In this document: positions 46,649 to 54,966 of the stretch, in pieces | How the letters are laid out: every line of letters starts with the position of its first letter | How positions within the stretch are numbered: the first letter of the stretch is position 1 | NCBI RefSeq assembly: GCF_003633755.1 | Contig: NZ_RBIL01000002.1 | Location: forward strand, 310,001-374,000 | Reading direction: 5' to 3' | Source of the DNA: Solirubrobacter pauli | Lineage (GTDB): Bacteria; Actinomycetota; Thermoleophilia; Solirubrobacterales; Solirubrobacteraceae | Length of the DNA stretch: 64,000 bases | The notes under the pieces: model-generated | Seen by the model: the letters and a program-made list of their open reading frames with translations, nothing else | Database searches by the model: none | What the model was told of the DNA's origin: nothing | Made by a program: the position numbers and the translations under genes

Positions 46649-47015
46649 CGAGGCCCGCGAGCAGCGTCATGCAGATCGCGGAGCCGACGCACCAGATGCA
46701 GATCGCCTCGAGCTCCCAGATCTCCACGTAGGTCAGCCACGCCGAGAACGCGACGCCCGCGATCGCGAGCAGCGCCGTGATCGAGCGGCCGGTCTCGGTG
46801 TCCTTGAGGAGGCTGGCGAGGATCGCGACGTACCCGAACAGGCCGAGGAGCGCGACGGGGACGCCGAGGAGCTCGGCGTAGCTGGACTTCTGCACGGTCG
46901 CGCAACCGTGGGCGATGGCGCACACCGGCTCACCGCCGGCGTAGTGGACGATGGTCAGGTAGCCCGCGATCGCGAGGCCCGCGATGGCGACCGCGAACGT
47001 CGCGACGCGGATCAC
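46614..47015 (-). CDS. Vitamin K epoxide reductase (VKOR) family protein
   Basis: 133 residues, four to five spans. The loop Cys pair is VCAIAHGCATVQKSSYAELL, where the second Cys precedes the conserved Ser, and the redox-active CxxC is AICIWCVGS in the last spans. Bacterial VKOR reoxidises DsbA-like proteins using quinone and replaces DsbB in actinobacteria. Its ATG overlaps the stop of the DsbA-family gene immediately upstream (ATGA), giving a matched oxidative-folding pair at the membrane. Confidence 0.92.
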   Translation of the reverse strand: MIRVATFAVAIAGLAIAGYLTIVHYAGGEPVCAIAHGCATVQKSSYAELLGVPVALLGLFGYVAILASLLKDTETGRSITALLAIAGVAFSAWLTYVEIWELEAICIWCVGSAICMTLLAGLATTRLLRAPAH

Positions 47016-47758
47016 AGCGCCTTCTCCAGCGCGGCCTTGAGGTCGCCCGCGCCGACCTGGAGGACCTGCTCGGAGCCGTCGCCCTTCTTGATCGTGAACG
47101 TCGGGGTGGAGTCGGCGCCGACGGCCTGCGCGTCCTGGTTGGCGGTGGTGAGCGCGGACTCGGCCTCGTTCGTGTCGGCGTACTTCAGCGCGGCGTCGGC
47201 GTTGACGCCCGCGGTGGTCGCGACGTCCTTGAGGAAGTCATCGGTCACGTAGCCGGAGTTCTCGGTGCCCTGGTTGGCGTAGAAGGTCTCGAGGAAGCTC
47301 CACAGCTTGTTCTGCTGCTGGGCGCCGGCGGCGACGCGCGCGGCCGTGACCGAGTCCGGGCCGAGGAAGTGCATCGTCCGGGCCTGCAGCTTGACCTTGC
47401 CGGTCTTGACGTAGTCGTCGATCAACGTCGGCAGCGTGGTCTTGGAGGCCTCGGCGCAGATCGGGCACTGCAGGTCGACGTACTCGGTGATGGTCACGGG
47501 CGCCTTCGGGTCGCCGAGCACGCCGTTGGTCTCCGGCACGCCGTCGACGACGGTGCTGCGGGCGAGCGCGGCACCGTCGGACGGGGCGCCGTTCGAGGAG
47601 GTGGACACGATCGCGGCGATCGCGATCACGGCGACGGCGGCGACCAGGCCGGTGCCGAGGATCTGGAAGCGGCGGCGCCGGGTGGTCTTGGCCTGCTCGG
47701 CGGCCTCGAGCGCCTCGCGGTGGGCGCGGCGCTGTTCGCGCAGCTCGCGCTTGGTCAT
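47012..47758 (-). CDS. Membrane-anchored DsbA-family thioredoxin-fold oxidase
   Basis: 248 residues from the ATG at 47758, with AAGGAG eight bases upstream. A cytoplasmic basic segment (about 1-32) and one span (FQILGTGLVAAVAVIAIAAI) precede a DsbA domain with active site DLQCPICAEAS and the cis-Pro region SSTPTF-like ADSTPTFTIKKG. It introduces disulfides into exported proteins and is reoxidised by the VKOR encoded next, with which it overlaps by four bases. Several secreted proteins in this window contain Cys pairs and could be substrates. Confidence 0.9.
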   Translation of the reverse strand: MTKRELREQRRAHREALEAAEQAKTTRRRRFQILGTGLVAAVAVIAIAAIVSTSSNGAPSDGAALARSTVVDGVPETNGVLGDPKAPVTITEYVDLQCPICAEASKTTLPTLIDDYVKTGKVKLQARTMHFLGPDSVTAARVAAGAQQQNKLWSFLETFYANQGTENSGYVTDDFLKDVATTAGVNADAALKYADTNEAESALTTANQDAQAVGADSTPTFTIKKGDGSEQVLQVGAGDLKAALEKAL

Positions 47759-47844
47759 GGTGATGCTCCTTGAAGTTCGCGTGGGAGGACTGCGCGGCGT
47801 GGACACGCGCGGCGGCTCGGCGGCGAACGAAGGGCTCGCCGCGA

Positions 47845-48384
47845 TCAGGCGAACTGCGGCGGACCGCGATCCCGCGTGAGGCGGGCGGCGCGGAGGTGCG
47901 GCGGCACCACGAGGCGGTCGCCCTGATGGACGATCTCCTCGACGATCATGCTCAGGCGTGGCGCCCGCGGCAGGGGGAACGCGTGGCGTGCGGTCCGCAG
48001 GGCGAGCGCGAGCAGCGCGCCTCCGGCGGCGCCGAAGGCGAGCAGCGGCACCCAGCCGCCGCCGAGCAGCGCGCCCGTGCCGAGCGCGGACGCGAGCACG
48101 GCCTGCCCGCCGCACGCGGCCCACAGGCCGGCGGTGGCGACGAGCCACAGCGAGCTGCGGCCGCGGGCCATCCGGCCCACGAGCGCGGCGATGCCGAGCA
48201 TGTACCCGATCACCAGCAGCGTCCCGGCCGTGCCGAGCGTGCCGCTGGACGCGGCGTCGAGGCAGCTCTGCGCGTCAGGCCCGCAGATGAACGACACCCG
48301 CGCCTGGTCGAGCCCGACCGCCAGCAGCGGCACGAGCACCAGGGCTCGCGCCATCAGCGGCAGTCGGTTCAGCAACGGGCGCAC
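47845..48384 (-). CDS. Four-span membrane protein of unknown function
   Basis: 179 residues. Spans are LMARALVLVPLLAVGLDQA, LGTAGTLLVIGYMLGIAALV, WLVATAGLWAACGGQAVLAS and VPLLAFGAAGGALLALALRT. The loop after span 1 has a Cys pair (FICGPDAQSCLDAA) that would face outside and could be oxidised. The cytoplasmic tail ends RDRGPPQFA. It lies 86 bases upstream of the DsbA/VKOR pair on the same strand, so a role in the same pathway is possible but unproven. GTG start, with GACATT six bases upstream. Confidence 0.68.
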   Translation of the reverse strand: MRPLLNRLPLMARALVLVPLLAVGLDQARVSFICGPDAQSCLDAASSGTLGTAGTLLVIGYMLGIAALVGRMARGRSSLWLVATAGLWAACGGQAVLASALGTGALLGGGWVPLLAFGAAGGALLALALRTARHAFPLPRAPRLSMIVEEIVHQGDRLVVPPHLRAARLTRDRGPPQFA

Positions 48385-48402
48385 GCCAGTAATGTCGGCC
48401 GC

Positions 48403-49410
48403 GTTCCTGCACCGAACCTAAAGGTTCTGCTCGTCGACGGCGGCCAGAGCGGTTGCCGCGTCGCCCTGCGCGTGGACGGCGCGGTCGTCGAGCGCTCGAC
48501 GGCGCCCGGCCTGGCGCGCGCGGGCCGCGACTGGAGCGCGCTGCGCGAGCTGGTCGCCCGGCACGCGCCGGACGTGGTCGCGGCGGGCCTGACCGGGTGG
48601 GACGGCGCGGACCTGGGCGTGCCGATGGTGGTCACCAACGACGCGGTGACCGCCCACCTGGGCGCCCTCGGCGGGGAGCCGGGCGCGGTGGTCGTGGCGG
48701 GCACGGGCGCGATCGCCCTCGCCGGCTCCGAAGCGGGCTGGGCACGCGCCGACGGCTGGGGCACGCTGCTCGGCGACGCCGGCGGCGGCTTCTGGATCGC
48801 ACGCCGCGCGTTGGATCAGGCACTGCGAGCGGTCGACGGCCGCGGCGGCTCGTCCGCGCTGCGCGACGTCGCGGCCGCGCGCTTCGGGCCACTGGAGGAG
48901 ATCGCACGCGCCGTCTACGACGCGCCGGACCCGGTGGCGACGGTCGCGGCGTTCACGCGCGACGTGGCCGAGCTCGCGCACGGGGGAGAGGCGACGGCGG
49001 TCGCGATCTTCGTGGCGGCGGGCGCTGAGCTGGCGCACACGGTGACCGCGGCGCTGAAGCGCGCAGGCCTGGTCGCACCGCGCGAGCCCCTCGCGACCGA
49101 CCCCGGCCAGGCCGGCCCCGACCACGCCGGCCTCGCGGGTGCCGGCCAGGCCGGCCCCGACCACGCCGGCCTCGCAGGTGCCGGCCAGGCCGGCCCCGGG
49201 CGCGCCGGCCGTGGCGACGGCGCGCGTGAGCCGGTCGTCGTGTCATGGTCCGGCGGCGTGTTCTCGGCCGGCGACCTCATCCTCGATCCGCTGCGGGCGG
49301 CGCTCCCGCCGGGCGTCGTGCTGCGCGCGCCGCTCGGCGACGGGCTCGACGGCGCGGCGCGGTTGCTCGACGCGCCGACGCTGTTCTCTGATCTGATCCG
49401 GCGACCGTGA
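48403..49410 (+). CDS. BadF/BadG-type sugar kinase (MurK/NagK-like) with in-frame tandem repeat
   Basis: About 335 residues of the ASKHA fold. The phosphate-1 loop is KVLLVDGGQSGCRVALRV, GLTGWDGADLGVPMVVTNDA and VVVAGTGAIALAG are the substrate and phosphate-2 loops, and GWGTLLGDAGGGFWIARRAL follows. MurQ is encoded next with a 4-base overlap, so phosphorylation of N-acetylmuramic acid or N-acetylglucosamine is likely. No ATG, GTG or TTG precedes the first beta strand in frame: TAATGT (48390-48395) points to about 48403 (GTT), while a CTG at 48427 would trim strand 1. A 39-base repeat (49103-49197) expands a surface loop. Confidence 0.78.
   Translation, partial: VPAPNLKVLLVDGGQSGCRVALRVDGAVVERSTAPGLARAGRDWSALRELVARHAPDVVAAGLTGWDGADLGVPMVVTNDAVTAHLGALGGEPGAVVVAGTGAIALAGSEAGWARADGWGTLLGDAGGGFWIARRALDQALRAVDGRGGSSALRDVAAARFGPLEEIARAVYDAPDPVATVAAFTRDVAELAHGGEATAVAIFVAAGAELAHTVTAALKRAGLVAPREPLATDPGQAGPDHAGLAGAGQAGPDHAGLAGAGQAGPGRAGRGDGAREPVVVSWSGGVFSAGDLILDPLRAALPPGVVLRAPLGDGLDGAARLLDAPTLFSDLIRRP
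49103..49197 (+). repeat. 39-base tandem repeat, about 2.5 copies, inside the kinase gene
   Basis: The unit encodes GQAGPDHAGLAGA and recurs at exactly 39-base spacing (anchor GGCCAG at 49105, 49144 and 49183); the first two copies differ at one base. Because 39 is divisible by three the frame is kept. It adds a Gly/Ala/Pro-rich loop between REPLATDP and REPVVVSW of the kinase. The near identity of the copies implies recent expansion. Confidence 0.8.
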
Positions 49411-50291
49411 CGCGGCTCGGGCATCTGTCGACCGAAGGGGCGCGGCCCGAGCGGGCCGAGATCGACCGGCTGCCGACGGCCGAGCTCGTGCGGCTGATGA
49501 ACGAGGACGACCAGGCGGTCGCGGTGGCGGTCGCGGACGCGCAACGGCAGATCGCGGCGGCCGTCGACGCGATCGTCGCTCGGCTCGAGCGCGGCGGGCG
49601 GTTGATCTACATCGGCGCGGGCACGGCCGGGCGACTCGGGGTGCTGGACGCGAGCGAGTGCGGGCCGACGTTCAACTCCGACCGGGTGCTCGGGTTCATC
49701 GCGGGTGGGCCGGGCGCCGTGTCGACCGCCACGGAGTCCGCCGAGGACGACCCGGACGGCGCGCTCGACGACCTCGCCGACCTGACCGCGGACGACGCGG
49801 TCGTCGGCATCAGCGCGAGCGGGCGCACGCCGTACGTGCTCGGGGCGATCGCGCACGCGCGGCGGCGCGCCGCGCTGACGGTCGGGCTCGCGTGCAACCA
49901 CGACGCGCCGCTCTCGGCCGCCGTCGAGCACCCGATCGAGGTGCTCGTCGGCCCCGAGTTCGTCGCCGGCTCCACGCGGCTGAAGGCGGGGACGGCGCAG
50001 AAGCTCGTGCTCAACATGCTCTCGACGCTGGCGATGGTGCGGCTCGGCAAGACGTACGGGAACCGGATGGTCGACGTCCGCGTCACCAACGAGAAGCTGC
50101 GCGACCGGGCGACGCGGATCGTCGCGCAGGTCGCGGACGCCGCGCACGAGGACGCCGCGCGGGCGCTGGCGGACGCGGGTGACGACGCGAAGGTCGCGGC
50201 GGTGATGCTGCGCGCCGGTGTCGGGGCCGAGGCGGCGCGGGAGCGCCTGCGTGCCGCCCACGGGCACCTGCGGCGGGCGCTGGGCGAGTGA
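49407..50291 (+). CDS. murQ: N-acetylmuramic acid 6-phosphate etherase
   Basis: 294 residues with a SIS domain. RLIYIGAGTAGRLGVLDASE contains the sugar-phosphate loop and a conserved catalytic Glu, with CGPTF after it. ATESAEDDPDGA holds the second acidic residue, VVGISASGRTPYVLGA is the second SIS loop, and AGSTRLKAGTAQKLVLNML is a MurQ hallmark. It cleaves the lactyl ether of MurNAc-6-P to GlcNAc-6-P in peptidoglycan recycling. The GTG start overlaps the kinase stop (GTGA), so kinase and etherase form one pathway unit. Confidence 0.93.
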   Translation: MTRLGHLSTEGARPERAEIDRLPTAELVRLMNEDDQAVAVAVADAQRQIAAAVDAIVARLERGGRLIYIGAGTAGRLGVLDASECGPTFNSDRVLGFIAGGPGAVSTATESAEDDPDGALDDLADLTADDAVVGISASGRTPYVLGAIAHARRRAALTVGLACNHDAPLSAAVEHPIEVLVGPEFVAGSTRLKAGTAQKLVLNMLSTLAMVRLGKTYGNRMVDVRVTNEKLRDRATRIVAQVADAAHEDAARALADAGDDAKVAAVMLRAGVGAEAARERLRAAHGHLRRALGE

Positions 50292-50334
50292 GCGTGCCGG
50301 GAGCCGGTCCGGAACCGCGGCGGACGACGAGCGG

Positions 50335-51102
50335 GTGACCGCGCTCGCGATCGTGCTCGGCCTCGCGATCGGCGTGATCGTGGGTGCCGTCGGCGGAGGC
50401 GGCGCGATCCTCGCCCTGCCGGTGCTCGTCTACGTGCTCGGCGAGCCGGTCGGCCCCGCCTCGACCGCGAGCCTCGTCGTGGTGAGCCTGGCCGCGGCGA
50501 TCGGCGCCGGCGCGCTCGCCCGCCACGGCCGCGTGTGCTGGCGGATCGCGTTCACGTTCGCCGCGCCCGCCGCGCTCGGCTCGCTGGCCGGCACGATCGC
50601 CAGCCACGAGATCGAGGGCAGCGTGCTGATCCTCGCGTTCGTGCCGGTGATGCTGCTCGCCGCGGTGCTGACGTGGAAGCGGGCGGGGGAGGACGGCGAC
50701 GACGGCGCGTGCCCCGACGCGCCGCTGGACCGGACGCTGCTCGCCGGGCTGCTGGTCGGCCTGCTCACGGGCTTCTTCGGCGTCGGCGGCGGGTTCGTGA
50801 TCGTGCCGGTGCTGAGCGTGTGGCTCGGCGTGCCGTTCCGGCGGGCGGTCGCGACGTCGCTGGTGATCATCACGCTCACCGGCCTGGCCGCGCTCGCGAG
50901 CCACCTGGCCGCCGGCTCGCGCCCCGACCTCGCCGTCACGCTCACGTTGTCGCTCGCGACCGGCGCGGGCGCGCTGCTGGGCACGACGGTCGGCGAGCGC
51001 GTGCCCCAGTCACTGCTGCGCCGCGGGTTCGCGGTGCTGGTGGGCACGGTGGCCGTCGCGCTGCTTGCCGACGTGCTGGTGCTCGGCGGCCCGCCCCGGT
51101 GA
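50335..51102 (+). CDS. TauE/SafE-family permease
   Basis: 255 residues and about eight spans in two repeats, each with a Gly-rich motif: GLAIGVIVGAVGGGGAILAL and GLLTGFFGVGGGFVIVPVL. The family exports sulfite, sulfoacetate or related anions, or imports small organic acids. The GTG start lies 43 bases after murQ; the link to muropeptide recycling is positional only. Its last 93 bases overlap the convergent membrane-protein gene, an unusually long antisense overlap. Confidence 0.85.
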   Translation: MTALAIVLGLAIGVIVGAVGGGGAILALPVLVYVLGEPVGPASTASLVVVSLAAAIGAGALARHGRVCWRIAFTFAAPAALGSLAGTIASHEIEGSVLILAFVPVMLLAAVLTWKRAGEDGDDGACPDAPLDRTLLAGLLVGLLTGFFGVGGGFVIVPVLSVWLGVPFRRAVATSLVIITLTGLAALASHLAAGSRPDLAVTLTLSLATGAGALLGTTVGERVPQSLLRRGFAVLVGTVAVALLADVLVLGGPPR

Positions 51103-52797
51103 GCCCGACACGCGGTGCACGCCCCAGGCCAGCGCGACGAGGAACGCGAGCGCGATCGCCAGCACGATCGCGTAGCCGGTGGCCCACAGCCAGCCCGCCA
51201 CACCGGTCTTGCGCTCGCGTTGCAGGAGCTGCTGCTCGGGCCCGAAGTCGCGCGTGAAGGTCGCGCGCACGGGAATCCCCTCGACCGGGATCGCCGGATC
51301 GGCGGGCAGGTAGACCGGCAGCGCGCTGAGCGTGCGCCCGTAGTGCAGGCGGATCATCGTCTTCCACTCGCCGTCCATCGGGATCGGCTGCGTGGTGCGG
51401 TACTCGCCGGGCCCGACGCGCTCGAGCCGGTCCACGACCAGGCCGCCGCCCTGCCAGGACGTGGCGGTGAGCCAGTTGGGATCCTGGGGGAGGTCGGCGC
51501 GCACGACGAGCCCGCCGTCCGCGAGGGTCACGGTGCCGCGCGCGCCGGACCCGCCGTCGGACAGCAGCCCGTAGCCCGTGAGCGCGAACAGCACCGCCGC
51601 GCCCGCGACGGCGGCACCGCGGAGCGACGGCGTGCGGTCGGCGGCCAGGCGCGCCCCGAGCCAGCCGCCCACGCAAGCGGCGGCGAGCGCCGCGGCGAAG
51701 CCCGCCAGCGCACCCTCGGGAAGCAGCGCGGCCGGCCACGGCAACGGCATCAGCAGGTGCGTCCACGCCCACTCGGACGCGAGCCCGAGCGTGCCGATGG
51801 CGACCCCGCTCGCGACCGCGAACGGCAGTGGCCGCCGCACCCGCAGCGCGACCAGCTCGACCAGCAGCGCGGAGATCAGGAAGAGCGGGAAGTGCGGTGT
51901 CGGCTCACCGAGCACGGGGCCGACCAGCAGCGCCATCAGGCCGCGCACGGCGAGGAAGAACAGCGCCGCCCCGAGCGCCGCGCCGCGGCCGAGCCAGAGC
52001 CGCGCCGCCACGAGCGACACGCCCGCCGCAAGGCCGATCAGCATCGGCTGGAACACCATCCGGAACTGGGGGACGCCGAAGTCGAACTCGGCCTGGAACG
52101 TCGAGAGGCCGAGCAGCAGGGCGCCCGGGAGCGAGACGCGGCGCAGGAAGGTCACGTAGCCGAGCTCGCTCCCGCGTCCGGCGCCGCGCGCCTCCACGAA
52201 CAGCACCGCGAGCCCGATCAGCGTCATCGCCGCCCCGCCGATCAGCATCAGGTGCGTCGGTCCCCACAGCGTCACGTCCTGGCCGAACAGCCGGTGCCAG
52301 ACGTCGTCCAGCGGGAACCCGATCAGCGCGAACGTGCCCGCGGCCGCGATCAGCACGCCGCCCAGCGGCGCGTACCAGCCCGGCGCGAGCTTCACCGCCA
52401 CCCGCGACGGCTTCTCGAGCGGCAGGCACATCGACAGGAAGCCGGAGGCGAACACGCCGAACAGCCCGGCGAGGATGAAGTAGTGCGCGACGTTCGCCAG
52501 CGGCCCTTCGTCCCGGCCCTGCGCGATGTGCAGCGAGATGTCCCACAGCATCCCGAACAGCGCCGTGATCAGGGAGACCACGATCAACCCCGACGGGATC
52601 GCCGCCCAGGCCGGCAGGCCGGACACCCGCTCGGAGAAGCGGCCGAGCCGCCCGAGCAGCGCGACCTTCCCGCTCCGGTGGCCCATCCCGAGCCACAGCA
52701 GGGTCACGGTGACGACGCCGGCCGCGGCGGTCGCGACCGCGACCTGGTCCAGCGCGGCGCCGCCGGCCGGCTTGGCCTGGGCGAGGAGCTCGAACAT
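51010..52797 (-). CDS. Large polytopic membrane protein with His-rich tail, unknown function
   Basis: 595 residues and about 12-13 spans in the first 390 residues, for example VAVATAAAGVVTVTLLWLGM, AIPSGLIVVSLITALFGMLW, LWGPTHLMLIGGAAMTLIGL. An extracytoplasmic beta domain follows (about 400-510, DGEWKTMIRLHYGRTLSALP), then a last span and a His-rich tail (EHQHVGKQRDGHRAHQHRE). The tail is encoded antisense to the end of the TauE gene and may come from loss of an earlier stop. His and Trp-Asp in WDISLHIAQGRDEG could bind metal. The ATG at 52797 follows TACATT by seven bases. Divergent from MerR. Confidence 0.75.
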   Translation of the reverse strand: MFELLAQAKPAGGAALDQVAVATAAAGVVTVTLLWLGMGHRSGKVALLGRLGRFSERVSGLPAWAAIPSGLIVVSLITALFGMLWDISLHIAQGRDEGPLANVAHYFILAGLFGVFASGFLSMCLPLEKPSRVAVKLAPGWYAPLGGVLIAAAGTFALIGFPLDDVWHRLFGQDVTLWGPTHLMLIGGAAMTLIGLAVLFVEARGAGRGSELGYVTFLRRVSLPGALLLGLSTFQAEFDFGVPQFRMVFQPMLIGLAAGVSLVAARLWLGRGAALGAALFFLAVRGLMALLVGPVLGEPTPHFPLFLISALLVELVALRVRRPLPFAVASGVAIGTLGLASEWAWTHLLMPLPWPAALLPEGALAGFAAALAAACVGGWLGARLAADRTPSLRGAAVAGAAVLFALTGYGLLSDGGSGARGTVTLADGGLVVRADLPQDPNWLTATSWQGGGLVVDRLERVGPGEYRTTQPIPMDGEWKTMIRLHYGRTLSALPVYLPADPAIPVEGIPVRATFTRDFGPEQQLLQRERKTGVAGWLWATGYAIVLAIALAFLVALAWGVHRVSGSPGRAAEHQHVGKQRDGHRAHQHREPAAQQ

Positions 52798-52804
52798 GGG
52801 GGCG

Positions 52805-52810
52805 AATGTA
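52805..52810 (-). promoter_or_regulatory. -10 box TACATT of the polytopic membrane protein
   Basis: TACATT on the minus strand is seven bases from the ATG at 52797 and nine bases from the MerR-type palindrome. It rules out the longer GTG start at 52827, which lies inside that palindrome. Confidence 0.6.
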
Positions 52811-52819
52811 TCGTCGTTT

Positions 52820-52840
52820 GACGTCACGTTCTGTGACGTC
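52820..52840. promoter_or_regulatory. Perfect palindrome between divergent promoters, MerR operator candidate
   Basis: GACGTCAC-GTTCT-GTGACGTC has perfect 8-base arms and a 5-base spacer. Three bases downstream on the plus strand is TACCCT, the MerR -10, so the palindrome fills the usual -35/-10 spacer where MerR proteins bind and distort DNA. It also lies just upstream of the divergent TACATT. One dimer could therefore control both genes. Confidence 0.65.
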
Positions 52841-52843
52841 GGA

Positions 52844-52849
52844 TACCCT
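52844..52849 (+). promoter_or_regulatory. -10 box TACCCT of the MerR gene
   Basis: TACCCT ends seven bases before the GTG at 52857 and fixes that start over an in-frame ATG at 52806 that would place the operator in the coding sequence. Confidence 0.6.
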
Positions 52850-52856
52850 GCAACGC

Positions 52857-53561
52857 GTGCTGACGATCGACGAGCTCGCTCGTGAGACCGGCCTCACGGT
52901 GCGCAACGTGCGCTCGCACCACGCGCGCGGGTTGCTGCCGCCGCCCGAGGTGCGCGGCCGGACGGGCTACTACGGCCCCGAGCACGTCGCGCGGCTGCGG
53001 CTCATCCAGCGGCTGCAGAACGAGGGGATGAAGCTGAGCGGCATCAAGCGCCTGCTCGGCGACTCCGGCGAGCGCCTGCTCGCGCTCAAGGAGGCCTCGC
53101 TCGAGGCGCCCGAGACGCCCGAGGTGCTCACCGCGGCCGACCTCGGCACCCGCTTGCGCCTGGGGGAGAAGGACGAGCCGCGCAAGCTGATCGACAAGGC
53201 GACGAAGCTCGGGTTGCTGCACCCGCTCGGGGAAGGCATGTTCGAGGTCCCGAGCCCCGTCCTGCTGGCCGCGGCCGAGGAGGTCGTCGCACGCGGGGTG
53301 AGCCTGCAGCACGCGCTCGACATGCTCGAGAGCGTCCAGAAGCACTCGCGTGCGGTGTCCAAGGAGTTCGTGAAGCTGTTCGTCGACGACGTGCTCAAGC
53401 CGTACGCGGACGCCGAGCGCTGGGACGAGCTGGAGGAGTCGATCCAGGCGTCGCGGCCGCTGGCGGCACAAGCGCTGTTGGCGGTCTTCCGGCGGACCAT
53501 GGACGAGGAGGTCGAAGCCACGTTCACCGACCTCGCGCGTTCGCTGACGCGTCGTAAGTAA
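52857..53561 (+). CDS. MerR-family transcriptional regulator
   Basis: 234 residues from a GTG. The N-terminal MerR DNA-binding domain is LTIDELARETGLTVRNVRSH, then ARGLLPPPEVRGRTGYYGPE and VARLRLIQRLQNEGMKLSGI. The C-terminal part (about 85-234) is a large helical effector domain without the Cys pattern of metal sensors, so an organic ligand is more likely. It probably acts at the GACGTCAC palindrome on itself and on the divergent membrane protein. The MFS gene downstream starts 10 bases later and may be a further target. Confidence 0.9.
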   Translation: MLTIDELARETGLTVRNVRSHHARGLLPPPEVRGRTGYYGPEHVARLRLIQRLQNEGMKLSGIKRLLGDSGERLLALKEASLEAPETPEVLTAADLGTRLRLGEKDEPRKLIDKATKLGLLHPLGEGMFEVPSPVLLAAAEEVVARGVSLQHALDMLESVQKHSRAVSKEFVKLFVDDVLKPYADAERWDELEESIQASRPLAAQALLAVFRRTMDEEVEATFTDLARSLTRRK

Positions 53562-53564
53562 TGT
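53559..53564 (+). promoter_or_regulatory. -10 box TAATGT of the MFS gene
   Basis: TAATGT overlaps the MerR stop codon and ends seven bases before the GTG at 53572. The alternative GTG at 53563 would overlap the hexamer itself. Confidence 0.45.
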
Positions 53565-53571
53565 GCAGGAG

Positions 53572-54966
53572 GTGAACGCCGCACCGTCGCAGCGGCCGAC
53601 TCCGGTCCTTCTCACGCTCACCGGCGCCGGCATCGCCTTCGCTCTCTCCCAGACGCTCGTCGTGCCCGCGCTGCCCGCGCTGGCGCAGGAGTTCGAAGCG
53701 TCGCCCTCGGCCGTCAGCTGGGTGCTGACCGGCTTCCTCGTCAGCGCCTCGATCGCCACGCCGATCGCGGGCAAGCTCGGCGACCTCTACGGCAAGGGCC
53801 GCGTGCTCACGTGGATCATGGCCCTGTTCGCGCTCGGCGCGGTGATCAACGCGCTCGCGCCGTCGATCGAGGTGCTGATCGCCGGGCGCGTGCTCCAGGG
53901 CGTGGCCGGCGGTGTGTTCCCGCTGGCCTTCGGGATCATCCGCGACACGTTCCCGCGCGATCAGGTGGCGAGCGGGATCGCGATCATCAGCGCCGTGTTC
54001 GGGATCGGCGGCGGCATCGGGCTGCCGTTGTCCGGGCTGATCGTCGACCACCTGAACCTCGACTTCCTGTTCTGGATCTCGCTGATCGCGCTGCCCGTGG
54101 GGTGGGCGGTGTGGAAGTTCGTGCCGCCGTCGCCGCCGGTCGAGAACGCGCGCGTGGACTGGTTGGGCGCCGCGATCCTGAGCGCCGCGCTGGCCTTGAT
54201 CCTGCTCGGCGTCTCGCAGGCGGGTGAGTGGGGGTGGGGGTCGCCGGCGAACCTCGGCGCGGTCCTCGGCGGCATCGCGCTGCTGGGCGTGTTCGTCATG
54301 GTCGAGAACCGGATGAAGCAGCCGCTGATCGACATGGCGGTGCTGCGCAAGCCCGCCGTGGCCTTCACGAACCTGACCGGGTTCCTGGTCGGCGTGGCGA
54401 TGTTCTCCAGCTTCCTCGTCTTCCCGCAGTTCGCGCAGGCGCCGGAGTCGACCGGGTACGGATTCGGCTTCTCCGTGACCGCCGCGGGCTTCCTGATGCT
54501 GCCGACCGCGCTGGCGCAGCTCGCGGCCGGGCCGCCGGCGGCCAAGCTCGGCGAGCGGATCGGGTTCCGCTCGGTGCTCACGCTCGGCGCGATCCTGATC
54601 ACGCTCTCGTTCCTGATCAACACGTTCGCGCACGACCACCCGTGGGAGCTGGTGATCGGCGGCATGCTGATGGGCGTCGGGATCACGTTCGGCTTCGCCG
54701 CGATGGCGAACCTGATCGTCGACGCGGTGCCGCAGAGCGAGGTCGGCATCGCCACCGGCATCAACACCGTGATGCGGACGGTCGGCGGCTCGTTCGGCGC
54801 CGCGATCGTGACGGCGATCCTCACGTCCGGCTCGACCCCGCTGCCCAGCGAGGACCTGTACACGAGCGCCTTCGCCTTCTCGGCGGTGGCGGGTGCCGTG
54901 GCGGTCGCCGCCTCCCTGCTGATCCCGCGCGGGCCGCGCCTGAAGCCGGCGCTCGCGACCGACTGA
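53572..54966 (+). CDS. MFS drug-efflux-type transporter (DHA2-like)
   Basis: 464 residues with about 14 spans. Motif A is [17 protein letters not shown], motif C-like [16 protein letters not shown] follows span 5, and [20 protein letters not shown] covers span 2. The 14-span plan fits the DHA2 family of proton-coupled multidrug exporters. It follows a MerR regulator and precedes an LLM oxidoreductase whose ATG shares one base with this stop. A GGAGG sequence (53568-53572) abuts the chosen GTG but is too close to serve as a ribosome binding site for it. Confidence 0.88.
   Translation: MNAAPSQRPTPVLLTLTGAGIAFALSQTLVVPALPALAQEFEASPSAVSWVLTGFLVSASIATPIAGKLGDLYGKGRVLTWIMALFALGAVINALAPSIEVLIAGRVLQGVAGGVFPLAFGIIRDTFPRDQVASGIAIISAVFGIGGGIGLPLSGLIVDHLNLDFLFWISLIALPVGWAVWKFVPPSPPVENARVDWLGAAILSAALALILLGVSQAGEWGWGSPANLGAVLGGIALLGVFVMVENRMKQPLIDMAVLRKPAVAFTNLTGFLVGVAMFSSFLVFPQFAQAPESTGYGFGFSVTAAGFLMLPTALAQLAAGPPAAKLGERIGFRSVLTLGAILITLSFLINTFAHDHPWELVIGGMLMGVGITFGFAAMANLIVDAVPQSEVGIATGINTVMRTVGGSFGAAIVTAILTSGSTPLPSEDLYTSAFAFSAVAGAVAVAASLLIPRGPRLKPALATD

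Noticed and set aside
49103-49197. Short direct repeats considered as a CRISPR array
   Set aside because: The copies are contiguous, in frame with a kinase gene and have no unique spacers; no cas genes are present.
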